Source: Massarina eburnea CBS 473.64 (Eukaryota; Ascomycota; Dothideomycetes; Pleosporales; Massarinaceae). From it: 64,000 nt of DNA. The translations under genes were made by a program, and so were the position numbers. Location: contig MU006810.1 in the NCBI GenBank assembly GCA_010093635.1, positions 97,521 to 161,520 of the forward strand, in the 5' to 3' direction. The stretch's first letter is position 1, and every line of letters begins with the position of its first letter. The notes beneath the pieces were generated by a model that was not told the DNA's origin, searched no databases, and was given only the letters and a program-made list of their open reading frames with translations. Positions 36,101 to 48,177 of this stretch are shown here, in pieces.

Positions 36101-37530
36101 ATTATAGAAGCTATGCAGGATGTGCTAAGTAGATGTAGAATGTAAACACTTATTTTCTGTAATAAGCGTGCGTCGATTTTGTAGCGAGTGCATTATGCAC
36201 GCGCACTTAACAAGGGTGCGTATGCTGCCGCCTGTTATGTAGTACTTATACTACTAAAACTTACTAGTAGCTGTGATATTGAAGCTTAATGTAAAGCTAC
36301 GTATGCTAACGCTAGTTACCCTTTCTACAACATCTTACGAAAACAGGTAATTGCCAATGAGAAGAATGTTAACAATCTGCCAAGGGAATAAGTTCAAAGT
36401 TACAACACGTAGACATTATAACCGATTAATTCGTATTATCTATTGTGAAGAGCCCAGAGCACTACATGTAAATGCTACATAGCAGAAACCGGAGTGATCG
36501 CGATGAATCTGCAAGGAAATGAATAACTACGCCGAGAATGTAGTATACAAGAGGTATTTGGTCTGAGAAGATAGCTATCTGTAATAAAATGTACATTTCT
36601 TGGAAAGGGGCTTGAGGGTATTCTCTGAGTATATGCTAGCAATCGTTTATCCTGATACAGCAGTTCGGCATCTTAAACGATGAAGAAGTTACTCAGAGAT
36701 ACACAGACTTCTCTTTTAATGATATCTCCGTAGTCTAAACGTATTAGCAGCCTGGCTCGAGGTTCGGCCTGAAATACAGTTGGCGTGAAGTTGCATATTA
36801 CCTTACTGTCGTAGAAGTTGCTCTTGCAAACCGAATAGTACAACGATAGCGAACAGTCTACTGTTTTAAAAGTTAAAAGGAAGGTTAAGTTTTCAGGTTT
36901 TTTGCGTAGATCCTTGTGAACGGCTTTGCGAAGCAGAATCGTATATTCCGACGTCAAGTGATATGCTGCTGAATTACATTTAGGCTTAGCAATCATGTGC
37001 ACACTTTTTGTAGCAGATGCAAGATCTAGATGTTCCGTAATAGTCCTGAAGAAAATGATTATTGGCATGTTAGCAAATGAGCTATATAGATTCTCGTACT
37101 TATATTACGATAAATCGAAAGGTGAGGTAAGGTAAGGTGAGGTGAGGTGGGTAGCGCCTTCCTCGATTGCACTCTTACGCTAGACTAGACCGAAAGCAGT
37201 AATCTGTTGTGTACGATGGCAGTGACATCACCTCTAGTGACTCTTAATAGCAGTAAAGTATACGGATATCTGAATAATAGGTCTCTCAAGTTAGAGAAGA
37301 GAAAGCGGTACAGTATACCTTACGAGTCCTTTTAGCTACTACCTTCACCTTACAGCTACTGCCTAGCATCCGCGATCGTCACCACAGATATGCAAGTGAT
37401 GAAGATCTGACACATCGTCATCCCTCGAGGGGTCTTATAATCCTGTGAAAGACATCTGGTCATATTCATAGCAACATTCTACTCCGTTGCTAACATTTAT
37501 CAGACACCCACAATACCACTGAGACATGTC

Positions 37531-38388
37531 TTGGATGTATGTATATTGACAAACTCAATATCAGACTCCATAAGATCGATTCGCCTCACTCCTCAGAGTA
37601 TATTCCACATCTCCACGCCCTATACTCCACACACGGAGATACACCAATCGCAAGCCCACAAAGCAGCGGAACCCATCCGAGACATTCTGCAGCTCCTCCG
37701 CCTCCACTGCCCATCGCCCATCGGCCAACTGACCAAATTACCCGAAGCTCAGGCAGGATCCGAAGCTGTACGGACTTTCAAACTACGGCCCACAAAAAAG
37801 GGTTCGCTGCTGTTCGATCAGGGTCCGCAGAGGGGCCGTCTCGCTGGCGTCGCTAGCCATAGTGAACCAAGCAAAGAAGCTTCGAACCTTCTACGAACCT
37901 TCTGTGCTTCCTTCGATGGCAGATTCGTTGCCGAATCCAAAGCCAAAGTGCCACAGGGTACGGTTTCTGATGCGAATGGTGCGGGCGAGTCCCGGACGTT
38001 CGAATGGATGGTGCTGGGAGGTTAAAACAAGCGGGCGATAAGCGAGAAAGTTTATTGTAGCTGCAGACGTAGCAGGTCCAGCGACAAGATTGGTGATACA
38101 GGGGCAAAGAAGAACTTGAGGGAAGGATCAAAGGTTCCAGTCTGGTGGGACGTCTGAGTGGAGGCAAGTTTCAGCAACCCAGAGCACCGGGACGGGCAAT
38201 TAAAGCTGTGAGAAGCAATGGGTATCGCTGTTGGAATGCAGCACTAGAGCAGCGGAATTTACTAAGTTTACAATGGAAATTGTGTCCAGACGCTTGTTGC
38301 CACACTGTACTTACAGGACTGAATAAAAAAGCTTACATGCAGTATAATTACGTCTATGGCACATATTGTACAGCTTTGTGAGGCAAGT
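37531..38388. other. Spacer and 3' flank of the FAM210-like gene
   Basis: GC content recovers here. A 164-codon plus frame (37531-38025) has no recognisable motif and I do not call it. The last 200 bases are the probable 3' flank of the minus-strand gene. Confidence 0.4.
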
Positions 38389-39188
38389 TCACTTTTTAGG
38401 CTTGGCTCTGCCGACGTTATATCCAAAACCCCGCAGTGTCTTAGCAACTTTGGGCAGGAGGGCGGCCGTGAGGGGTATCCGGATGAAGATGAGGGCCTTG
38501 TGAACGGCGTACGCCAAAGCAAGTTGCGTCCAGATGGCTGTAGGCTGCGTCAGCAGTGATCATGCGGCGTCTATACGTCAAGTCTCATACATGCTTCAGC
38601 CGTCTCCTTGGCCACATTATTCCCTACCGACCCTTCTCTTGCCGTTGCCTCCTGGACCTCGTCCGCTAAACTGGGGTCTGAATCTTTCCACAGATTCGGA
38701 AACGGAATCCGAAGCATGTTCTTGACACCTTCTACGATGACATGCTCGTAATGGCCTATCCTGTCGGTCCCCAGCATCCGAACTGTCAGGAAGCAGAGGG
38801 GAAAGTCCAGCACCGCCAGACCCATATACACGCCCAGCGCGAGCCAGCCATATTGCCGGCCGAGCTTCCTCAACCGCTGCGAAAGCGAAAGCGCTGGCTC
38901 GGGACTACCCAGGTGCGGCGTCGGGTCTGGGGACTGGGTGGACTTGGGGTGGCTCTTGTGGCTCTTGAAGCGGAGCGACCGGGGCGGGCCGGCGGTACAT
39001 CGCCCGCGGAGACTCAGGAGGACATTCTGCTGGCAGGGCTGCACAGTGGGCTTCGAGCGCACGATGGGCTGTCGCGTATAGGTGAAGGTGCGGGTGAAAG
39101 TGATCGACTGGCGGGCTGCGGAGCTCCACGGACGGGAGAAGAGAGACCCCCGTCGGAGGGGCGCAAGGCTGCGTGCAGGCGTGTTCAT
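38389..39188 (-). CDS. FAM210/DUF1279 mitochondrial membrane protein
   Basis: Two minus-strand exons, 39188-38591 and 38537-38389, encode 248 residues. The N-terminus is rich in Arg/Ser/Ala and lacks acids for about 50 residues, a mitochondrial presequence. The DUF1279 domain follows: LRKLGRQYGWLALGVYMGLAVLDFP, including a transmembrane helix. The conserved end EASIWTQLALAYAVHKALIFIRIPLTAALLPKV is completed across the intron. Mammalian FAM210A/B are inner-membrane proteins linked to mitochondrial translation and metabolism; the fungal role is inferred only. The 53-nt intron (38590-38538) uses a GTATGA donor with phase 1; the join T|CC gives the expected Ser. The C-terminus ends in a Lys-rich tail. 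Confidence 0.87.
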
Positions 39189-41025
39189 CGGGGGGGGATA
39201 CTAGCGGACGGTGAGCATGCGCTAGACGCGGCTGTGAATGAACAGAACAGCAGTGATGGTCGTTTGGACCTGTTTCACTCATCGGTGACGAGACCAACTT
39301 TTCTAGAACGGAATTACATCGGGCCGAAGCTCATGCAGCCATTCCGCACGTGCGCCCGGGCTCTTGGCATCAAAGAACACACGTCAACCTTCGGGACATG
39401 GGGTTATTCCACACCGCATACCCACTCCCAAAGGCTATTGAGTGCTCGCTTGCGTCTAGAGATTTGAGAGTGCGAGGGCGAGAAGCAGAGCCCCGGTCGG
39501 CCATGACATCGAGCCCGCTGGTTCCCTGAATCGCCGGTCTGAAACGTACATCAGAGCGGCAACAGCACAGCAGCAATCATGGCAGCAATTTGTTTCCTCC
39601 GGGCCTGCCGGCTATGATACTCGTACAGGCGTGACCAAGCTAGAGGGTACATCACGTCTGGCGAAGGCACCCCTGCGTAGGGGTGGAAGTCGATTCGATT
39701 GCCACTCGCCATGCAGAAGTGCAGAAGTGCAGAAGATGCTCAGGTTCTGGGGACAGATAAGGACGGATCGAGCAGCCGTCGTCCCAATTGGTATGTGATC
39801 CATCGCGAATGGACGATGCCACCGCCACCCGTGCCGCCGACTCGCGCGGGCGCGGGACAGGTACGGTGGAAGGAAGTCTCGGAGACGGCTGCGACAGGCC
39901 CAGGCACAGATGGCAGTGCTCGTCGCGAGGGTCGTGAGAAATGGCATGAGGGAAGGGGAAAGGAGAGCAGAGTGCTCGCGTGCACAGCAGAGTCAATACT
40001 GCGGGGGCTTGCGTACGACGTAAACTGTATTCAATATGCAAAGTTGCAAACCGCCTGTCGGTACCGAGCAGGGCGTCGTGGAACGGCGTTGTGGGACGGC
40101 TCGTTGCTCTCAATATCTCCTCGTCCGGCCATGGCGACGAGTAATGTACCGCTATGCCCGCTATGCTCGACGCATGTTGGATGATGAGCGTTTGAAGTGC
40201 CACGGCGTGCAGCGTTTAGCCTGATCGTCCGGGATCCTTCAAGCCTCTTCGCTGCCGACCATCAGTGGCACCCTCACCACCGCTCGCGCTGAACGGCTCT
40301 GCCAACGCGCACTGCAGCTAACACTCAAGAGGCCTCATCCTGTCACTGTGCGTTGCCGCCTCACTGCATACACCGACGCTATCGGGCGTCCTCTGTGCTC
40401 CGCGGCTCGGCTGGGGTGCGCGCACGAAGGTTTACGACAAAGTTTGCCCTCGAACAACTTCAGTCGCAAACTCTGGGCTACCCGCATCGAGCGTCGAGTA
40501 GACGGTGCCTCGTTTATAATAATTTTATATAATTGTCCTTCCTGGCCTTATTGCACGCGGCTTCACTGCGGAAGCGCCCTGATTGGCCTCCCCCCAACCC
40601 TCCCGTCCACGCCAGTTTGCCTTGGAAGCTCCAGCGTTACAGCATCATCGACAGGGCCCGTCGCGACAAGCATCGTGCATGCTGTGAGCCCGACCAGGGC
40701 CAGGGCCTCCTGCTCATCACGCGTTCGGCGTGGTCCTTTGACAGCACCCAAAACGGTACCTCCCGCGTTTGAGACTCCAACTAGCACCTCGCCTTACGCC
40801 GTGCATGAATCGCTGCTCGAATATGCCTGGCCTTTACACGTGCCGTCGAGCTCATTCTTGTAAGTGATTTATATACTTTGAATGTAGCCCTCCGCCGCCT
40901 CAAGTGCCCTCTCTCCCATCCAAGTCTTATCGTCCCCGTCCTCCGCTAGCAAACCTATCTCTTCCCTCCTTCCGTACTCGTCTAGTCTTCCCCACGGATC
41001 TCAATCTACTGTACATTGATCCAAC
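39189..41025. other. Spacer with no supported gene
   Basis: Many open frames overlap on both strands because the region is GC-rich (for example 39699-40184 plus, 39652-40203 minus, 40348-40863 plus). None shows a domain, signal peptide or sensible composition. A CT-rich tract at about 40880-41000 precedes the small gene at 41026 and is probably its promoter and leader. Confidence 0.45.
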
Positions 41026-41304
41026 ATGGGTGCCGAATATATATCTGGCTACGGGAACGTCGTCCTTGCTGACGCTGTACGCATCGCTCAGAACGCGGAA
41101 TCCGGCGTCGACCCTCAGCTTGCTCAGTACCTCGAACGGAAGCTGGGCGAAGTCTGGGCTAAACTGCAGGCGCAACCCAACGCGTACATCTTGCCACCAG
41201 ACGAGTTCGCCCTGATCAACTACTACCGCTCACGGTTCGGCAATTCCGACGTCATCACGAAAGCCACGAAACGATTCTGGGACAACCATCGAGGCTCCCG
41301 CTGA
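41026..41304 (+). CDS. Small 92-residue protein of unknown function
   Basis: This is a single open frame with a good start context (CCAACATGGGT) after a pyrimidine-rich leader. The protein is mixed alpha/beta-like and not low complexity: an N-terminal GAEYISGYGNVVLADAVRIAQ helix, a heptad-like DPQLAQYLERKLGEVWAKLQ helix, PPDEFALINYYRSRF and a basic end. I do not recognise its family. Its composition is what a real small soluble protein would have. It ends only 128 bp before the first possible start of the PNGase A frame on the same strand. A GTTGGT...ATAG segment (41332-41379) between them could be an intron in the untranslated region. It may be a separate gene or share a transcript with its neighbour. 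Confidence 0.65.
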   Translation: MGAEYISGYGNVVLADAVRIAQNAESGVDPQLAQYLERKLGEVWAKLQAQPNAYILPPDEFALINYYRSRFGNSDVITKATKRFWDNHRGSR

Positions 41305-41432
41305 CCGCTTCCATCTCGTCTTTAGTCAAGGTTGGTATCTGTACTTTTTCTGCCATAGCCCACTGACCAATCCATAGCCGCCTTTCCTTTTGTTTCCATT
41401 TATACTTATCCAGCGTCATCGGAGTATACACT

Positions 41433-43484
41433 ATGCACGAGATACCTTCGCAAGGCGTCCACGGAGTTTCTAGAGGCCGCGAGCCCTGCTCTAACGGGTG
41501 TTTAAAAGTAATGTGCGAGTCGATATATCATCAAGAGAAGCATGGCTACCCAAGGGAGGTGCACGGGAGTTATGGATATGGCCCGCTGGCTGCCTATTTT
41601 GCGCCCCTGCCCTTTTTACCTTTCCTTTTAATTGTAATATCTCTTTTTCAGCCCACCACGGCCCTGTCCACCTCACACCAACCCGTCTTTGCCCATTCTC
41701 TGAGCCGCCGTGCCCCGAATAACTCCACGCCCTTGCTCGAATGCCTCCAAGTCTCGCCACCTGTGTTGAGCCCCAAACCCTGCCAGCAGACTTTGATGGT
41801 CCACACTTTCGGTTACTCTTACGGACTTCCGTTCGTCGCTCAATATAGCCCGCCCGGTTGTGATTTCAATCGCGTCACGATCAACTTCACAGTCTCGTCA
41901 GCGGGCAGACAGTTTGATCGACTCGGACACGCCTGGTTCAACGACACCGAGATCTTCCGTACCTCCACTGCCGAGCCCACGGCGAACGGCATCATCTGGA
42001 CCTATACGAAAGACATGAGCAATTTCCTATCCCTCTTCAAAGGCCCCCAGAAGCTGATTTTCGATCTGGGGAATATCGTCGATGACACGTATACCGGAAG
42101 TTGGAACACGACGTTGACTGCCGACTTCTTCACCGCTGAAGATGTGGACCCTGCCGATGTTATCTTTCCAGTATCTTCCCACAAAAGCGGCTCTGACCAG
42201 CCCTCGCAATTCGTTGTACCGGACGTGCAAGCTCTTTCAGCTTTGACATTACCTCAAAACGCGAAAAAGGCAGTCTTCAGCATTGCTGCTTGTGGACAAG
42301 CCACTGAAGAGTTCTGGTGGGCTAACGTACTCTCCTCTGATACAAATGCCTTTGGCAACGAGACTACACTTTACGGATATTCTCCATTCAGAGAGCTACA
42401 GCTCTACATCGACGGTACGCTCGCTGGTGTTGCATGGCCTTTTCCTGTCATCTTCACTGGTGGTGTCGTCCCTGGCCTTTGGAGGCCAATTGTTGGCATT
42501 GATGCCTTTGACCTGCGCGAGGACGAAATCGATATAACGCCCTTCCTTCCAGCCCTCAGCGATGGGAAAGAACACACTTTTGAGATCCGGGTTGCCGGCC
42601 TCGACAACGATGGGAATGGCACAGCCAAGCTATCGAACACGATCGGTTCTAACTGGCCAGTGAGTGGCAAGGTTTTCGTCTGGTTAGATGCCGAGGGAAG
42701 TGTCACCAAAGGCACTGTGCCAACAATAACCGCTCCTGAGCCCGCATTCGACGTTTCTTCATCTGTGAGCAAAGGCGACAATGGATCCGTGAAGGCTTTG
42801 GATTACTCTGTAAAGGCATCAAGACGTTTCTCACTCAGTTCAACTATCGAAACTTCCGAGGGTTCCAAGGTGGTGACTTGGTCGCAGGACCTCAGCTTCT
42901 GGCTTACTGGCCAACTCAGCAATGCTGGCAATGATCAAAACACTTCTCAATCAACCACGGGAAAAGACATCTCAACCACCAATGCCTATTCCAAATCCTA
43001 CGATTATCCGCTCTGGGTCATCTCGTCCTATAATGTTCTCCCCGATACCAATTTTACAATTGATGCCAAGATGGGCCGCGGAAAATATGTCCAACAGTCA
43101 GGATCTCTCGCCTTCCCCTCTTCAACCGAAACTTTTGACTACACGCTTCTCGATTCTGAACACCCTACCTTCGTCGGCACGCAAACAAACAACTGGCAGA
43201 ACGGGACGGCACACTATCTAGGTTCTCCTGCTCTGAAGAAGTCCTTTGGGTCCGGATCAACGGAGCAGCTGTACTCACTGGAGGGAATCACCGATCCAAC
43301 CGCCAGTGGTGTAGATCTTTACCGTCGTCACATTGTGGCTATCAACGACTCGGTCACGTACGACCAGGAGGTCGTCGGGAATAGTATGCATGTCAGTCAA
43401 GGAGTAACTGCGGCAGTAGCACAAGGGGAGCGGACGTTTGCCAGGGTTGGGATCAAAGCAATGCTGGGACGCGGACCCCTGTGA
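41433..43484 (+). CDS. Peptide N-glycosidase A (PNGase A) family, secreted
   Basis: This is one long exon of 683 codons from the first ATG; a later ATG at 41511 gives 657. A hydrophobic segment (about 51-76 from the first start) looks like a signal peptide or anchor. The mature part matches fungal peptide-N4-(N-acetyl-beta-glucosaminyl)asparagine amidase A: CDFNRVTINFTVSSAGRQFDRLGHAWFNDTEIFRTSTAEPT, then WTYTKDMSNFLSLFKGPQKLIFDLGN, and later the jelly-roll FREVQ-like stretch YGYSPFRELQLYIDG with WPFPVIFTGGVVPGLWRPIVGIDAFDLREDEIDITPFLP. The enzyme removes N-glycans from glycopeptides in the secretory path or outside the cell. Many N-glycosylation sequons are present. The true start is uncertain because the signal sits far from both candidate ATGs, and a short upstream intron may exist. 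Confidence 0.9.
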   Translation: MHEIPSQGVHGVSRGREPCSNGCLKVMCESIYHQEKHGYPREVHGSYGYGPLAAYFAPLPFLPFLLIVISLFQPTTALSTSHQPVFAHSLSRRAPNNSTPLLECLQVSPPVLSPKPCQQTLMVHTFGYSYGLPFVAQYSPPGCDFNRVTINFTVSSAGRQFDRLGHAWFNDTEIFRTSTAEPTANGIIWTYTKDMSNFLSLFKGPQKLIFDLGNIVDDTYTGSWNTTLTADFFTAEDVDPADVIFPVSSHKSGSDQPSQFVVPDVQALSALTLPQNAKKAVFSIAACGQATEEFWWANVLSSDTNAFGNETTLYGYSPFRELQLYIDGTLAGVAWPFPVIFTGGVVPGLWRPIVGIDAFDLREDEIDITPFLPALSDGKEHTFEIRVAGLDNDGNGTAKLSNTIGSNWPVSGKVFVWLDAEGSVTKGTVPTITAPEPAFDVSSSVSKGDNGSVKALDYSVKASRRFSLSSTIETSEGSKVVTWSQDLSFWLTGQLSNAGNDQNTSQSTTGKDISTTNAYSKSYDYPLWVISSYNVLPDTNFTIDAKMGRGKYVQQSGSLAFPSSTETFDYTLLDSEHPTFVGTQTNNWQNGTAHYLGSPALKKSFGSGSTEQLYSLEGITDPTASGVDLYRRHIVAINDSVTYDQEVVGNSMHVSQGVTAAVAQGERTFARVGIKAMLGRGPL

Positions 43485-46400
43485 GTGGGGGATCCCTGTG
43501 GGTGGGAGCAAGAGATGGATAGGCACGATTTTCGATTCATGGGTCGTGGGTGATACATTCCTAGGCTGAAAGACAGCACACACTGTATCAGGTTTGGCGA
43601 CGAAGCATTTTCAATTACAAGCGAGACTTCCCTCTTCATTTTTTTTCAAAGTTGCCGCCTGAACCGGACACTGCAGCTGTCAGCACTAGGTGGTACACGC
43701 ATTGTTTTTCGTCCCCCGTCGAGTGGTCCATATGTTTCAAGCTCGCTAATTTCGCAATGCATATTTAGCAATCCTAAATACAGCCTCCATTACTTGGTAT
43801 CCCTGTTCATTATCTCCAATATCTTGAGCGGTAGCATCTCGGCTTATTGCATGTTTGTATAACCGTTGACGCTTGGGGCACTCCACTTCGACGTCAAAGG
43901 TTACACAACTTTCTCGGCCATTAAAGTCAGAATCTCCACGCGCCAATAATACTAATACTGGGTACTCTCGATCAAGAGCAGTACGGACCTCAGGGTTCGG
44001 CAGTCAATAGCGCCATGTTGGCGTTGTTACTCGCTAATATAAGCCATTTGTGTAACTGGTTTATGGAGCTGGTTCGAGGTGGGTCAAGCTCTTTGTGGTG
44101 GCGCATAGGATGGTCCGTGGCGCTAGATTAGAGTGACGCTCTGGTCATGCGCTCGCCAGCACCGTCTGCAGTCAGTAAGCCCCGCTCTATATCACCTTTG
44201 CTAACGTGAGGGAAACAAGCGTCATGACAACATCGTCCTGGGATCTTCTCGATGCCGCCAACCTGGATAGACATGCCTAGAGTGTGCAGTGGCATGTCGA
44301 CCTTCTGGATTTGTATCTGGTACCCAAGGCGGAAAGCGCCCCCGATCCTTCCGTGGGCAGTACCTTTGATATTCGTGTATCCTCGATCAACATTCAATGC
44401 GACCATGGGAGGGGCAAGACCCACTGCGCCGGCAATGACAGCCTGGAGGCAGTGATGCCCCCTTGCCGTTATCACAGGCATTATGGTAGTGTGTCTCCAG
44501 GAACGAGCTTGCGCATCAAGCGGTGAGTCCAAGGCGACTTACATACACGAGCGGCAATGAGTAGTCGTCACCATTGTTAACGCCTGCACCACTATCAGCG
44601 CGGACCAGCTGCGACCATGATTCCCCCCCACGTCAATCAATAGTCCGATAATGACGACCTTCGCACGTTGGGCTTTGTATACGCAAGCAGAGACGTCACT
44701 GTCGTCTTTTTTTGACTGCTCGTGCATCGATAATGTTACACTGGATACTTTGTCGGCACTTTTGCTGTATACATGATGTCCCTCGCGGTATGCTGGTCCT
44801 GGCCTGTCCGCTCTCAACATGACCTGCAGCAGGCATCTATCACTGTAACCTATGACTTGCGCCAACGGCCGGACATTAAGCCCTATGTTGACCATCATGG
44901 GCTTCCGCATGGAATACCGTATTTGGTTTTTGCAGGCTATTCTGTCATCTTCTATTTGTGACGACAGACAATTCTTCAACCAGCTCACAAAGATTTCAAA
45001 AGGCGAATTCTATTCAGGGATGGCAACCGCTCGAAGCACAGTGCAACAATCGTACAACCAAGAACGATAATCGGCGTGTTAAAGTGTGGAGCCAGAAGGA
45101 CTTTGAGAATCCAGTGCAAAGGCACCCAACATTGGATTATATGTGGAGCAGTCAATACAGGCGACAAGAACTCTTTCCATCAATCTGGAGCCTCAATACC
45201 AGATTCATCAATTTCCTCCCGTACCAATGCTATTGTGTCACTGAAGTGTGGGCTTTGCATCACAGCCTCATTCACACCTCGTCGACGATTCGTGGGGTTG
45301 GGAAGATCATCAGAGCTTCCTCAATTTTACGATTAAGCACGACAGTTTGGAGGAATGCGGTGTCACAGAACTGTCAAGAAGGTGGGCCGACTGGGCATTT
45401 GTCTCACGGTTGCACGACAGCTCATATCGGAACTTTGTTTGGACGGAGAAGCGAGCTGTCAAAGTGTAGATTGGATCTTGGCCGGAAAATTGATGTGCAC
45501 AGAGCGAGCTATCAGAATGTCCTCGAGCACGACATGTTGGTACACTATCGACAATGCGTCACTAAGCTATCAAATCTGTATATAGTATCAGGCTGGAGAA
45601 TACTTCCGATGCAGTGGTCGACTCACACAGCATCGACTGAGGAATATGTTTCGAGCAGGGCGAGGCGAACTTGCAGGACTCGATTTCAGCCTCCTCGCTC
45701 TCTTTCCACCAGTATCACTTCACGTTCTGCATCATACACGGCGTATCCACTCAATTACGGGGACCAACGCTCGGGCCTAGCTTGCAACTCCTTGAACTCG
45801 CATCCACCATGACTCGTGGTCACCCCGGGTAGATCATGCGCATCACTTGTTTCGAGCATGTCTCCTGCTGCTGCATCCAAGAAATCCGGGCTTTACTGTG
45901 CCACACCGTTGCATGCTAGCTAGCCGCCGCTGCCAACGCCGCGGCGTCAATGTCTGTCAAAGCTACTCTGGCGCCTGGCCCCACTCGTCAACATCTCGCC
46001 TTCATATATTCTCACAGCCAACATTCCTGTCGTCATCTCCTTGCCTACGAACGGCTTAGTCTCCATATTCTAGGCAAGCACAGCGCATTGTTGTCTCCAA
46101 GACCAAATGATTTCTTCAGACTCGCCAATGCTATGCGCTATCCGCGGACAGTTAGACAGGGGGCATTGTTGAAGTGGTCGCGTTCCAATTTGACAAATGA
46201 TAATGAGTCGTGGTACAATTACAAGCTGCACAGATCTTCATGGCGGGAGAATACGTCTCTGGGGGCGGACCGACGCGCAGTGCGACTTGGAATTACAAAG
46301 CAGTGTCTAATTATGTGTGGGCCTTGGAAAGGACGTTGCTACCACCGTGGTATGTCAGTCAGTCGTGAGAGATATCGATGGACGTTCGTGTCGTTGTAAT

Positions 46401-48177
46401 ATTACACTCACATATAGGCTCGAGCGTTGTAGAAGCTCAGGACATAATGGGGTCTGAACTAGTTTCAGCGCTCACCAACGTCCTACACGCCTAGAGGTAC
46501 GTCTGGTGGGATGCAGTAATCCATTTCGGTATACTCCAGGCCCTAAAGAACTTAGCTATGAATGAGTACGTACTCACCGATTACTGTGACATGGCTTCAT
46601 ATACCCATGGAAAAGGTCACCTGCCGTAAACCGTTCGGTACAATTTCTTTAATTGTTTTTTGCATGAAGTAGGATCGAACGCTCGGGGCATCAATGTAGA
46701 AAAGAAAAGCTCCATGCGTCGTTCAACTCCGGAACTGTGGAGCCATGATCATCGCCGTCCATGAGCTTTTTCAGACGTCTCAATGTCCCCCATCGATAAT
46801 CAGAACATGACTAGTCGGTAGAGCTTCAAAGGCGTCTCTGAATGTAGGTCCGCGGCGGGGCGAAAATTCCTCTTCTAGCAACTTGGCAGCCCTTGCTACC
46901 GCGAGTAGATTATAGATTGCTATATTCATATATGGAAGGGGTCGCTAGCCCCATATTCAATCATTTCGGACGACAAACCCGTGATCGTGTTGCTAACATT
47001 GTGTGATCCGCGTGTGATGCTCGTTTCTTGATCGGTGAGCACGATTCGTAGACTTTAGTGGCGTCTGCAACGCTAACAACCTCAAAGTTAAAATCCCTAT
47101 CAACCGACAAACTCGTTGGCTGGATAGACGACAGCGCGGAGCCCGAGACAGTGTCGGGGAGATTCAAAATGATGAAAACCGCAACGATCCCTCGGTCTTG
47201 TTCTCTACCTTCCGTTAACAGCAATAACAACGACATGAAATTCGGGGGAGAGGGCAGAACTTTTGAGCACGTGCGGCTTATTTAGTGTCCCGCGGCTAGA
47301 ATGGGTAAATGTTCCAAGGCAGGTATATGTGAAAACGGTAAGAACCTTTCCCATTCCGCTGTCTAAGCTTACATAAAAGAGCACCGATTTCCTCGTCTAC
47401 ACGTGCCAGTGGGGGTATCTTCCGGGAGAATCCATGTGTTCGCTTGCTTGTGATGATGTTGTCCCTGGAATGCATATTCTGAAACAGCCTGGGAAGGGGC
47501 CTAGAGGGCTGTGAAGATTTTCGATGGGTTTTCTCTTTAGTGGGGACGAGGGAGCCCTATTGCAAAAGCTTTGGCCTCTCAGTCAGCAAACTCGGTGTTC
47601 TTTCAAGACTGATTGTGAGCTGCGTTCAGATTGATGCGACGTATTTTTCATCTCAAGATTAGTTCGGTATGCCCTAGTGAGCGAGGCTTCTGACGCAACA
47701 CTGTGCTGTTCCCGCCTGTCAAACGCTTCGAAAACTACCATCAGGCATTTGGTGAATGCGGTAAAATAGGTAGTGGTTTGCGGAACGGAAAGTCTTTAAA
47801 GTTCGGTTGCTGATCGGCCGGTATCGGCGATTCTCACTGACTCGCGATCGAGTAAGCGTCTTCCTCTTGGTACTTTTACCTTGCAAGGTAGATATGTAGA
47901 CGACACCACCATGTTCTGCTCTAGGCGTATCCGGACTGTCGAAAACGAACGAAGAAGAAGATGGGAAGATAGCGGTGAGATCAGGTAATCCGTTCATTGA
48001 TTACGTCAGTGGTACGAAAGAGGAGTGCGCCTATGCCCAACAAGATGGTGGGGTTGTCGTGCCACCATCGTCAACGTCAGTGACACGATATTCTCCAAGA
48101 CAATTCCTTGAGGAATTTCAATAATGCCATGTACCAGCAAAAAGGGGATTAGAGAGTGACAACATGCAACTAAGTGC
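43485..48177. other. Gene-poor stretch with scrambled coding-like remnants
   Basis: No intact gene is supported. Between about 44128 and 45800, protein-like peptides appear in changing frames on both strands. One example is a minus-strand frame around 45260-44985 interrupted by a TGA where TGG would continue it (next to WKEFLSP). This suggests a decayed gene or an old transposon, but no family can be named. The rest, 46000-48177, has only short unsupported frames. Confidence 0.4.

Larger units (their letters stand above)
31601..37530. other. AT-rich, stop-rich island, probably decayed repeats
   Basis: Base composition shifts to AT, with very frequent TA, CTA and TAG. No frame of 60 codons is open on either strand from 33252 to 35544. 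The few frames further on (for example minus 35545-36075 and 36673-37068) have no recognisable domain. This is what RIP leaves of transposable elements in filamentous ascomycetes, but no parent element could be named. Imperfect TCCATTCCA repeats are at 32285-32400, and an AAGGT/GAGGT repeat at 37119-37150. The 5S rRNA gene at 32976 is embedded here. Confidence 0.55.

Noticed and set aside
35545..36145. Overlapping plus and minus frames in a slightly GC-richer patch of the AT island
   Set aside because: Peptides look faintly protein-like but no family could be named and stops surround them.
37531..38025. 164-codon plus frame
   Set aside because: No motif, and another frame is open over the same bases.
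38742..39467. 241-codon frame opposite the FAM210-like gene
   Set aside because: Antisense shadow; the minus strand has the presequence and DUF1279 domain.
44958..45812. 284-codon plus frame
   Set aside because: No domain or regular composition; neighbouring peptides occur in other frames, so I describe the area only as possible decay.
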